DNA from: G039954875 sp047528275
Lineage (GTDB): Bacteria > Bacteroidota > Bacteroidia > Flavobacteriales > Blattabacteriaceae
Length of the DNA: 64,000 bases
NCBI GenBank assembly: GCA_047528275.1
Contig: CP180023.1
Coordinates: 620,001 to 684,000, forward strand
Direction: 5' to 3'
Under the pieces are notes generated by a model that worked only from the letters and a program-made list of their open reading frames with translations, did no database searches and was not told where the DNA came from. Below are positions 48,540 to 57,130 of this stretch, one piece after another. The first letter of the stretch is position 1. Each line of letters starts with the position of its first letter. The position numbers and the translations under genes were made by a program.

Positions 48540-49765
48540 CCTCCATCCGCTTGACTTTGTAGTGAAGGATGATTTCTAGATTAAAATGATTTGCTATGAC
48601 ATAAAATGACGTTTTCCTAGTTTTATAGAAGCATCTCTTGGTCGATGGTTTCCCATTACTGATAGACATTGAGACTTCTCATAACTCTTGAATAGTCGAC
48701 AAGAGTATAGGTACCTGGATATGTTTTCGACGTTTGCCTCGGATTCGTTGGATTACAACCACTTATAGCTTGTGAAAAATCGAATTTTTTTTTAGGGACG
48801 TATGGCTGTCAATAATCCTACTCTTATGATGGAGCTTTGACCGTAGAAAATACTTTGAAACCTGCATTTGATTAACGTACACATTTAAACTTTTCTCTCG
48901 GGTTCGATATAGAGGCTGATCAAGTCATCCATTTCAAAGGATCATTTCAGGGTCGTTCGGGTTATACCTTATTGTTGAACAATATCTTTAATCTGAGAAA
49001 GTACATATATTCTCCACGTTTTGATTGGCCATACATTCTCAATTCAAAGATGCATTTCCCACTTCTGGTATAAAGTCTAGAAAAGACCATTGAGGTTAAG
49101 AAGTAGGCAGAAATGCAAAATCTTACAAGCCTTGGAAGATCATCCAAATAGGATCACTTGTCCATCATTATCGAGACGATACAGGCCGAAGGAAGAAATT
49201 ATTTACTTCAGAGGAGATTTTTTATGCTTGCTGCCTTAGATCTGTGATGTCTATGAGACCATTCTGATCCTTTATGAGATAAAGACTGGTATAGTCCTAA
49301 TTAGCAAGATATTGGTTTACCAACATTTTGATCTCGTCCCTGATATCATCATATTTTTGAAAAATGATCAGGTATATGGCATTTTAACTTACAAATAAAA
49401 AATCGATCGTGTATAGAAAAATGTTTTCCGAGAGCTTATCTGGATTAATTCTATTTTTAGAGAGAATATCATCGATATAGTCCGCTTCGAACTCATTTTG
49501 GACATTATCGATAAAGAAGGCTTGATAGAGAATGCGAGAAAAGAAGTTGAATACCTCTTGGATCGCTTACAGGTTTTACAACAGAAATATCCCTGTAAAG
49601 TGTTCAATTTTCGTGATCGTGACCTGATATATGCATTCGATCTAGCTGATATTTGATCGAGGATGCCTTATGAAAGGGGCACCCATTTTCACCCTCATTT
49701 AAATGAGCTTTGAGAAAAACTCTCAGCAGCAATAGACATCCTTGATGAGCTGCTCATGGGCCTAT
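48540..49765 (+). pseudogene. L-lysine 6-transaminase, degraded
   Basis: Reads DFVVKDDF near 48.55 kb, YRYLDMFSTFASDSLDYNH near 48.71 kb (family 'RYLDMFTFVASSALGMNHP'), then LTVENTLKPAFD near 48.84 kb ('LAVENALKAAFDWK'). GRSGYTLLLNNIFNL lies near 48.96 kb ('GRSGYTLSLTNT'), PRFDWPYILNSKMHFPLL near 49.02 kb, and VYETILILYEIKTGIVLI near 49.26 kb where the PLP-site 'LIYDEVQTGVGLTG' should be (Asp changed to Tyr). YQHFDLVPDIIIFLKND follows near 49.33 kb ('PDIIAFGKKMQ', the PLP lysine motif eroded), then MVRFELILDIIDKEGLIENAR-like sequence near 49.5 kb. It converts lysine to aminoadipate semialdehyde, the substrate of the ALDH7 just upstream. It converges on ggt. Confidence 0.88.
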
Positions 49766-49782
49766 CTTGGCCCGTATTGAGT

Positions 49783-51471
49783 TTAAAACCCTGCAGCGGT
49801 ATCATCTCCTCTGGGATCTGCCCCAAAGGACAATTGACCGTTGGGTAAGACCAATATAGCATCGACTCGGCCGACAGATTTCTCCTTTTTACGAATTTTG
49901 TACCCCAGTTTTTTTAGAGATTTTTGAGTCTCTTTAGAGAATTCCCCAGCTTCAATCAAAATATCATCTGGTAGCCATTGGTGGTGAAATCTCGGTTGAT
50001 TGATAGCTTCTTGCATATTCATACCATATTCGTACACGTTTAGAATGTTTTGCAAAACTGATGTAATGATGGTCGATCCTCCGGGTGTGCCGATGACCAT
50101 GTACAATTGATCATTACGCTCTATGATGGTTGGAGTCATTGAGCTGAGCATACGTTTCCTTGGAGTTATAGCGTTGGCTTTATTACCAATCAAACCGTAC
50201 AGATTGGGTGCACCTGGTTTTATACTGAAATCATCCATTTCATTATTTAAAAAGAATCCAGCACCTTCTACGAAAACTTTCGATCCGTATGGGCCATTTA
50301 GAGTAGTGGTGACTGATATAGCATTACCTTCTGAGTCTACGATAGAGTAGTGGGTGGTCTCATCACTTTCGTAGCTATGGATTTTCCCATGGGAAACCTT
50401 TGAAGAACTTGTGGCGTGTATCCATGAAAAGTCAGCCATTCTTTTCCGAATGTAGGTAGTATTTAAAAGTGTCTTCATCGGAATTTTAACAAAATCTGGA
50501 TCACCAAGATAGTAGGCTCGGTCGGCATAAGCACGGCGTTCAGCCTCGGTGAGGAGTTGGATGTATTTTGTTGTGTTGTGAGGATATTGTTTAATATCAT
50601 AGGGGGTGATCATTTGCATGATTTGGGCCAAGCAGATCCCACCACTTGAGGGAGGGGACATCGAAATTATTTTTAAATCTTTGTATGAAAAATGGAGTGG
50701 TGTACGCCATTGGGCTTGATAATTAGCTAAATCTTTTTTACTGAGGATACCGCCAAGTTTTTTTACATAGTTTACAAGCAGTTCAGCAGTTTTTCCGAGG
50801 TAAAATCCGTCTTTCCCTTCATCACGAATACGTTCTAGGGTCTTGGCTAATTCAGGAAATTTCAGTCTTTCACCGGCTTCCCACAGACGATCTAGCGGGA
50901 TGGTACGCTGATTGGCTAATTGAAACTCTTGGCGATATTTATTGAGCTCTTTGGCCTGTTTTTCCGTAATAATGATGCCTTTTTTAGCTAGTTCTATCGC
51001 TGGTTGGATCAAATCCTTGAAGGGTAACGAACCGAATCTCTGGTGTATTTTAAACAAACCGTCTATTGTTCCGGGAACACCTATAGCCAATGCTCCTAAA
51101 ATACTCTTTTGAGGAATGGTATTTCCTTGAGTATCCAAGTACATGTCTCTACTGGAAGCTAGGGGTGCTTTTTCTCGGTAGTCCAAGGCGCCAATTTGAC
51201 CGTCTTTAGTGCGATAGACCATAAAACCACCACCACCAATGTTTCCCGCCACTGGATAGGAAACAGCTAAGGCCAATTCTGTAGCAATCATTGCATCGAA
51301 GGCGTTTCCCCTTCGTTTCATGATGTCAGCTCCAATATTGGAAGCTTCTTCACGTGCACTGACTACTAATGCTTGGTAAGCAGCAGATGGATCTGCTTTT
51401 TCCTTTGATAAGGGCTGCCCGTAGTTTAACGAAGCATAAAAGAATGTCGCCCAGAATAAAAAGTATTTCAT
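49783..51471 (-). CDS. ggt: Gamma-glutamyltransferase
   Basis: Periplasmic Ntn-hydrolase that cleaves the gamma-glutamyl bond of glutathione and related amides and transfers or hydrolyses it, releasing glutamate and Cys-Gly. The 562-residue precursor has a signal peptide (MKYFLFWATFFYASLNYGQ). IGGGGFMVYRTKDGQIGALDYREKAP is the usual large-subunit start. The autocatalytic cleavage site is Glu-Thr-Thr-His-Tyr-Ser at residues 371-376; the nucleophile is Thr373. Further motifs are NGPYGSKVFVEGAGFFLNNEMDDFS, RKRMLSSMTPTI (RKRxLSSMxP) and GTPGGSTIITSVLQ; the chain ends AILVLPNGQLSFGADPRGDD. All key residues are present. It is the only intact gene in a ~20-kb block of fossils, so it is under clear selection. 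A TATATTTG box lies 20 nt upstream. Confidence 0.96.
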   Translation of the reverse strand: MKYFLFWATFFYASLNYGQPLSKEKADPSAAYQALVVSAREEASNIGADIMKRRGNAFDAMIATELALAVSYPVAGNIGGGGFMVYRTKDGQIGALDYREKAPLASSRDMYLDTQGNTIPQKSILGALAIGVPGTIDGLFKIHQRFGSLPFKDLIQPAIELAKKGIIITEKQAKELNKYRQEFQLANQRTIPLDRLWEAGERLKFPELAKTLERIRDEGKDGFYLGKTAELLVNYVKKLGGILSKKDLANYQAQWRTPLHFSYKDLKIISMSPPSSGGICLAQIMQMITPYDIKQYPHNTTKYIQLLTEAERRAYADRAYYLGDPDFVKIPMKTLLNTTYIRKRMADFSWIHATSSSKVSHGKIHSYESDETTHYSIVDSEGNAISVTTTLNGPYGSKVFVEGAGFFLNNEMDDFSIKPGAPNLYGLIGNKANAITPRKRMLSSMTPTIIERNDQLYMVIGTPGGSTIITSVLQNILNVYEYGMNMQEAINQPRFHHQWLPDDILIEAGEFSKETQKSLKKLGYKIRKKEKSVGRVDAILVLPNGQLSFGADPRGDDTAAGF

Positions 51472-51491
51472 AAGATGAAGTAATATTTTTT

Positions 51492-51499
51492 CAAATATA
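51492..51499 (-). promoter_or_regulatory. Bacteroidota-type -7 box for ggt
   Basis: The minus strand reads TATATTTG 20 nt before the ggt ATG. It sits in AT-rich sequence, so a chance match is possible, but it has the same form and spacing as the boxes before fba, tamL and hup. Confidence 0.42.
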
Positions 51500-51913
51500 T
51501 AAATTGTTAGGGAAATTAGAAGTCATTTTACATATGGAGTTATCTTTAATAGATTAAGTATTATAGATTATTATGAGATATATATTATTTTTATAATTAT
51601 TTATTATAAATAGTTTAAATAATATATATATATATTCATATTATAAAAGGGTAATTTAAGAATCAAAAATAGCAAATGATTTAGTAAAATTTGTTGATAT
51701 TATTATTACCATTTCTGCCCCCCTTATTTTAATGATCTTAAGTATCAATTTGTGAGAAAGCATAGTGCTTTGTGAAATCCTACCCTCAGTAAATATTGAA
51801 GTTCTTATAAAGTTTTTAGGCAGGATGAATGAAGTATTTCTAGTGAAAAATTGTTATTTTTTCAGATATATTTTTAAAAATTGATTTATATTATTGATCC
51901 AATACAAAACTTT
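51500..51913. other. AT-rich spacer between ggt and the cstA fossil
   Basis: Very AT-rich (runs of alternating A/T near 51.55-51.65 kb). No coding motif, hairpin with U-run or RNA recognised. Confidence 0.35.
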
Positions 51914-53966
51914 ATGATGATACAGAATATTAAGAAAGGATTGATGTGGATAATGATTATTTTGATGGGTGTTGCGGTGCTAGTTACTATTACTCTCAAT
52001 CGGGGTGAAACGGTCAATGCACTGTGCTTGATAGTGGTACTTTCTCGATGTATCTGATCGCCTATCGTTTCTATAGTCGTTTTATCGTGGATAAAGTTCT
52101 TGAGTTTGATACCCCTCGTCTTGACCCCTGTAATGAAACGTGACGATGGACTCGACTATATCCCAATCAATAGATGGATCCTCTTCGGGAATCACTTTGA
52201 AGCTGTTGCCTGAGCAGGTCCTTTAGTTGGACTTGTCTTAGTGGACCAGATGGAGTATTTTCAGCACCTTTTAGCTCCAAATCGAGGTGATATTTGCTGG
52301 TGTTGTGCGGGATATTTGATGGCGTTGTTTTTATCCACTCGTTGTGATGGTAATTTGCTAGATGAGATGATTTCCGTGGAGTTAGGAAAGATCCTGAATT
52401 TAATTGCTTCGGTGGGCATTTTATTGATCATGATCATTTTACTGACAGTATTGGCCTTAATAGTGGTCAAGGCACTCGTCATTCATGGGTATTTATGGCC
52501 GATTTATCCGTCCATGCTAAATAGGGGAAGTTTTCCTTATTGGTCTGATTTTACTCATCTTATCCATCTTTTGTGGTGACGAGATTGCTAATAGTAAAAC
52601 TTGGGCAACATGGTTTACATTACAGGGTATGACATTGGTTTAGGTATTGATTATTTATGGTTTTGTGGATTTGTTCTTATTCGTTTGGTTGTTCTTGACG
52701 CCGCGCGACTATTTATCTACGTTTCTCAAAATTAATACTATTATCTGTTTGCTTATTGGTGTATTAATTATTGATCCATAGATATAAATTCCTAATTTTA
52801 ATCACTTTATAGACGGAAATGGGCTGGTCTTTTCAGGTAATTTGTTTCCATTTTTGTTTATCACTTTGGTTTGTGGTGCTGTATCAGGTTTTCATGCATT
52901 GATCGCCTCGGGTACTATAGCTAAGATGCTCGAGAATGAGATCGATATGCGTACAATCGGCTATGGAACTATGCTGATAGAAAGCTTTGTTGCTATTATG
53001 GCTTTGGTGGCTGTATCGGTTTTGAATCCTGGTATTTATTTCAAAATAAATAATCTTAAATCGTTGATTAATAATATCATAAATGAGTCTTCACAGACGA
53101 TATCTAGTTGATGTTTTCTTGTTACACCTAAAGTGCTGGAGCAGACAGCTTGAGATATTGATGAAAGTATGATACTCTTACGGGTTGTATGGGCTCCAAC
53201 TCTAACTGTCGCTATGGCGACATATTTTTTCAAGTATTATAGGTGGTAGAGGATGATGGCTTTTTGTCACCATTTTGTTATACTCCTTTGAAGTATTCTT
53301 TATCCTCACAACGATAGATGCTGGCACGCGAGTATTGTGTCTTATAATCCATGATTTGCTTGAAAGATTGGTCCAACCTATTAGTAATAGAAAATCATGG
53401 AGTGCCAATGTGATTGCTATTTTATTGGCTATTTGTGGCTGGGAATATTTTCTATACCAAAGTGTGATCTATCCTTTGAGTAGAATCAATATCTTATGGC
53501 ATTTATTTAGTATTATTAATCAGATACCTGATTGTATATTTCTAATATTGGATACAATAGTATTTATTAAAATGAAAAGCTACGATATGTATGGGTCATA
53601 GATTTGCTCATGGTTTTTCTATTTACGATAAATCTAGTCACTGGTTAGTAGAAGATTTTTAATCCTGATCCAAAGATCAGATTTTGGCTCATGCCCAGTG
53701 GTTTTTTAGGCTATGTTTAAATGTAGGTGGTTGGCTCCAGTTAAAAATACGGATCAGACTCAGTAGATTATCTCTAACAATTATGTCAACATGGTTTTGA
53801 CAACCTTGTTTATGGTTGTGGTGTTGATCCTATTTTTATTTTCAATAGGTATCACTCGTAAAGACTTGATAACGAAGGATAATACCGTAAATGAGGATCA
53901 GATGGTGTATCCTCATGAGGGGGATATATAGTCTACTGAAAGTAGTATACTTGATAGTCAATTATG
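51914..53966 (+). pseudogene. Carbon starvation protein A (CstA) family peptide transporter, degraded
   Basis: From the ATG at 51914: MMIQNIKKGLMWIMIILMG, then YIPINRWILFGNHFEAVA (stop) AGPLVGLVLVDQM, where the CstA signature is 'HFASIAGAGPLVGPVLAAQ'. 52241-52579 reads YLMALFLSTRCDGNLLDEMI (family 'DFVVLFASMRRDGKSLGEMA') and LIASVGILLIMIILLTVLALIVVKAL. Later, FITLVCGAVSGFHALIASGT ('ITIACGAISGFHSLIASGT') leads to TIGYGTMLIESFVAIMALVA ('IGYGAMLLEGFVAVMALIA'). The motifs are unmistakable over ~680 codons, with about ten lesions. CstA proteins import peptides or pyruvate during starvation. It is a single dead gene between ggt and the rlmD fossil. Confidence 0.92.
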
Positions 53967-54061
53967 AAAAGTCTTAAATTTTGTCATACGGATGTGATGT
54001 CGGTATTTTACTGTGATGAATTTTTATTTTTATATGAGGTGGTTGTGTACTTTTATGCACG

Positions 54062-55478
54062 ATGAAAGAGAAAAGCTGGATATTTCACTGTGTACATTTG
54101 ACAGATGTAGCTGATAAGGAGATGAATGTGGGCAAGGTGGAGGATGGATGTGTTGTTTTTGTTTCGAAGGCTGCTCTGGAAGATATAGTCGATGTGCAGG
54201 TGAGGAAGTGTAAAAAGTGTTTTTATCAAGGCATACTGATAGATTTTCACCACTATTCCGAAAGAAGGAATTTGTCTGTTTTTCAGTATTTTGAGATACA
54301 TATCGGTTGCAAGTGCAACATCTCGAGTATCCTGCTTAACTGCAATTCAAACAATAAAGAACTGCAAGACCATTTGAGTCGTATTGGTGACTTCGATCTA
54401 CCTCCTGTATTTCCGATTTTAGCATCTGTAAAGACCTTATCATTACTGCAATAAGATGAAGTTTTCATTTCGCAATACATAGAAGCTTAGCGATGAAGAG
54501 ATCCAAAGTTGGCGACCAGCTATATTTGGACGGCAGGCTTTGGAATTTCATTTACCCAACGATGGGATAAGGTGCTCGATTTGGAAGAATGCTACTTGCA
54601 AGAGATACTTTAATGGGATATCCGTTTGGAAATGAAGATAGTACGTCATGCAATAAGGTTGGTATTTTTACAATTTTAATTGTCAGGAATGGTTTTTCAG
54701 ACCTTGCTCATCCGATGTCTTCGATAGGGGAAGTGATGACATTGATTCATTATTTATCTAATGATGAAGCAAAATATCGACGATTGCTCAACTTTTTAAA
54801 AGAACGTTTTCCGTAGATCACTTCCTTATTTTACGTGATTAATGATAAGGGAAATGATTTGATCTATGATTGTCAGGTACAGTGTTTTTTCTGGAAGGCT
54901 GTTTATCTACGAAGAGATAGATGGCTTTCGGTTTAAGATCAATATCAAGTCTTTTTATTAAACCCATTAACAGCAGTCCTATGTACTTTATAAAACTGTT
55001 TTGGATTTTGCTGCATTTTTAGGTAGAGAAATCGTTTATTACTTGTATACTGATATAGGAACCGTTTCACAATTTCTTGCTGTCTGGCTCAGAAAGTGAT
55101 TGATCGTGTTGTACTTTGTGCCTGAGTTTATTGTATTGGTTAAGGAAAATACCCTTTTTAATACCATCGATAATTGCACTTTTTTTTGGTGGGATATGAA
55201 GAAGATCTTTACGGTTGATTTCATTGAGATACAGGGCTATCTTGATGTAATGATCATTAATCCTCCGTGTGAAGGTATGCATGAAAAAGTCGTTGATATC
55301 CTCTCGTAGATCAAGCCGAGACGGATTAATCGTCTATGTCAGTTGTAATTCGCCTACACAAGCTCGGGATTTGGCTTTAATGAAGCCGCATTATATATTC
55401 TCGAAGCTAGAACCGGTGGAGATGTTTGCTGAAATCCATCATATGTAAAACCTCGTTCTTTTAGAAAGAAAAGGATGA
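54062..55478 (+). pseudogene. 23S rRNA (uracil-5-)-methyltransferase RlmD type, degraded
   Basis: The first 130 codons are open: LTDVADKEMNVGKVEDGCVVF and EDIVDVQVRKCKKCFYQGIL (TRAM domain), then GCKCNISSILLNCNSNNKELQDHLSRIGDFD. In the iron-sulfur region 'C..CGGC.WQH', most Cys are gone. Later blocks are VDDITFLSSDEAKYRRLLNFLKERF-like sequence near 54.76 kb, IDGFRFKINIKSFY (Rossmann entry 'FRIGPKSFYQTN') near 54.93 kb, and VMIINPPCEGMHEKVVDIL near 55.25 kb ('VMIVDPPRAGMHEKVV'). IVYVSCNSPTQARDLALMKP near 55.33 kb holds the catalytic Cys. It methylates U1939 of 23S rRNA. It overlaps the next fossil by ATGA, so a former operon with DUF6452 and DUF6048 genes, as in other Bacteroidota. Confidence 0.91.
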
Positions 55479-56006
55479 ATGCTACTGATTTTTATAGATG
55501 TCTTTTTCTGTATCTGACCCTTATTTTAGCAATAATGAGTTCATCCTGAGAAGAAGACCGATTTTTACGATCAGATGGTATCTCCACGGTTGAAGATCAT
55601 TTTCAAAGATATCAAATGAGATTCATTGGTTTTGGATATACTGTATATCTACCGTGATGGAAATATGAGTCTGGAAATTGCGATGCAAAAATCGGATTTT
55701 TTGGATATCACTTTGAATATCGATAAAAATGAGAACCGTTTCGGATTCTGTAGCAAGGATGAAGATCCTTTAGATGAAATTCTCATCACTGCAAAAAAAA
55801 AAATAGAGAAGGACAATATGTCTTTATCGCTTGTGGTTTTAAACAGTTTTATAAGAATGTCACTTATGATCAAGATCAATTCAAATCATTAGAAATAGAA
55901 AAGGTGGTTGGGGCTACAAAGTGAGATCGTTGATGAGAGCTGCTCCCACTTAGAAATCCGTTGGCAAGATTAAAAAACCAATACCCTGATCAATTAAAAT
56001 CATTAA
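55475..56006 (+). pseudogene. DUF6452-like lipoprotein or secreted protein, degraded
   Basis: The ATG at 55475 (overlapping the rlmD stop) gives MNATDFYRCLFLYLTLILAIMSSS, a signal-like start with an eroded lipobox. KTDFYDQMVSPRLKIIFKDI follows in another frame, then VLDILYIYRDGNMSLEIAMQ and a clean stretch to 55.89 kb. ACGFKQFYKNVTYDQDQFKSLEIEKVV closes it. The 'ACGF(K)..Y.N' end and 'P.LxIxFxD' start resemble DUF6452 proteins, which lie between rlmD and a DUF6048 gene in many Bacteroidota. The similarity is weak, so the name rests mainly on position. The function is unknown. Confidence 0.5.
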
Positions 56007-56752
56007 TGAGCACGCGTTCCATCCAAATATTGATCATTAGCCTATTATTCTTTATTATATTTTGTACCTAGGGAGAAAAACCACTTGTAAAACCATCTAT
56101 CCAAGAACCACTAGTAGTGGATATACCTCAACGTATTATATTTAAGATCAATCATCTATGATTTATGGTTATCCCTTATATCTTGGCATAAATACTTTTG
56201 AATCTATACGGGGATGGTTTGATTAAAAAAAAACACTGACTATCAATTATTAGTATCCTTTATACTGCACAAAACATTTCATCTAGCCCTCGAAATCGAG
56301 CCATCGATCATTGTCTATGACTGGTTGAATTGGAAAGCGATGATGCAAGGGTTTTATTATAAGGTGAGCTTCAATTGGAGTCTATACGAACATCCGACAG
56401 ATCCTGATTAAATGTATTATGTAGGCCTACGCTATACTTTTTCACCTTATCAACAAGAGTACAAGCCTATCCCGTTCGGTCCTTTGGTATAATGCATACA
56501 GGAGGAATTTACCTAAGATCTATTTGAAAGATCAATGATTAGAACTATAATAGGGGCGAGAGTAGCACTTTTCAATACCCCCATCTATTTGGATCCCTCA
56601 TTGAATCTAAAATTTTCGATCACTTCTGTTAAATAAGGAGGTATGAATCTTTTGGCCATCCCTGAATTTGGAAAGAATTTAGATAAGAAAAACCTAGGAG
56701 TCAAATGGATTATCGTATATAAAACCCTAATAGTCAAGAAAAGGATGTGATA
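56006..56752 (+). pseudogene. DUF6048-like outer-membrane beta-barrel protein, degraded
   Basis: The ATG at 56006 (TAATG overlap with the preceding fossil) gives MSTRSIQILIISLLFFIIFCT, a signal peptide. PLVVDIPQRIIFKINHL and, near 56.34-56.46 kb, the block GFYYKVSFNWSLYEHPTDPD, stop, MYYVGLRYTFSPYQQEYKPI match the DUF6048 strand pattern 'SFFKIGVDYNM..DNMVFVGLRYGFSSFKQ'. A few stops and frame changes elsewhere. These are small predicted outer-membrane barrels of unknown function. The chain rlmD-DUF6452-DUF6048 with overlapping starts is preserved in the fossils. Confidence 0.68.
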
Positions 56753-56810
56753 AAAATTTTGGCAAGAAATTTGATATGATCCCAATGTATCTTACTAAGA
56801 TTTTAACATT

Positions 56811-57038
56811 ATGTACTGGACTTTAGAATTGGCTTCTCACTTAGAAGATGCCCCTTGGCCTGCCACCAAAGATGAATTGATCGACTTTGCTATTCGTAGT
56901 GGTACGCCTACAGAAGTAGTAGAAAACCTTCAAGAACTAGATAATGAGGAAGTTTTCGAATCCATAGAAGATATATGGGCAGATTATCCCCGAGATGATG
57001 AAGACTTTTATTGGAATAGAGACGAATACGAATTATAG
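56811..57038 (+). CDS. DUF2795 domain protein
   Basis: A 75-residue acidic protein: MYWTLELASHLEDAPWPATK, ELIDFAIRSGTPTEVVENLQ, then a very acidic tail (DIWADYPRDDEDFYWNRDEY). Bacteroidota have a small DUF2795 protein with just this layout ('LENHPWPATKEELIDYAIRIGAP.EVVENLQELED...YESIEDIWPDYP...DFFFNEDEY'), commonly next to secA, as here (93 nt upstream). It is intact and about normal length. Its function is unknown; retention in a decaying genome and the fixed neighbourhood suggest an important role, but that is inference. No clear promoter box. Confidence 0.88.
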   Translation: MYWTLELASHLEDAPWPATKDELIDFAIRSGTPTEVVENLQELDNEEVFESIEDIWADYPRDDEDFYWNRDEYEL

Positions 57039-57089
57039 ATGCTTTTTGTAGCAAAGATGTTCTTTCTGATTTACCATTGGCATTTAGTT

Positions 57090-57097
57090 ATATTTGC
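57090..57097 (+). promoter_or_regulatory. Bacteroidota-type -7 box for secA
   Basis: Reads TATATTTG and ends 33 nt before the secA ATG. A TTTA lies 15 nt upstream, too close for a standard -33. It suggests secA has its own promoter besides any read-through from the DUF2795 gene. Confidence 0.42.
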
Positions 57098-57130
57098 ATC
57101 TCAATGCACTTATATTAAGCCCCGCACCTC

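Noticed and set aside
49765..49790. GGGCC...GGCCC inverted repeat (about 49758-49774) as a terminator for ggt
   Set aside because: Only a five-base stem and no T-run follows on the minus strand.
51540..51660. Alternating A/T repeats as a replication origin or repeat array
   Set aside because: No DnaA-box cluster, dnaA/dnaN neighbour or regular repeat unit is visible.
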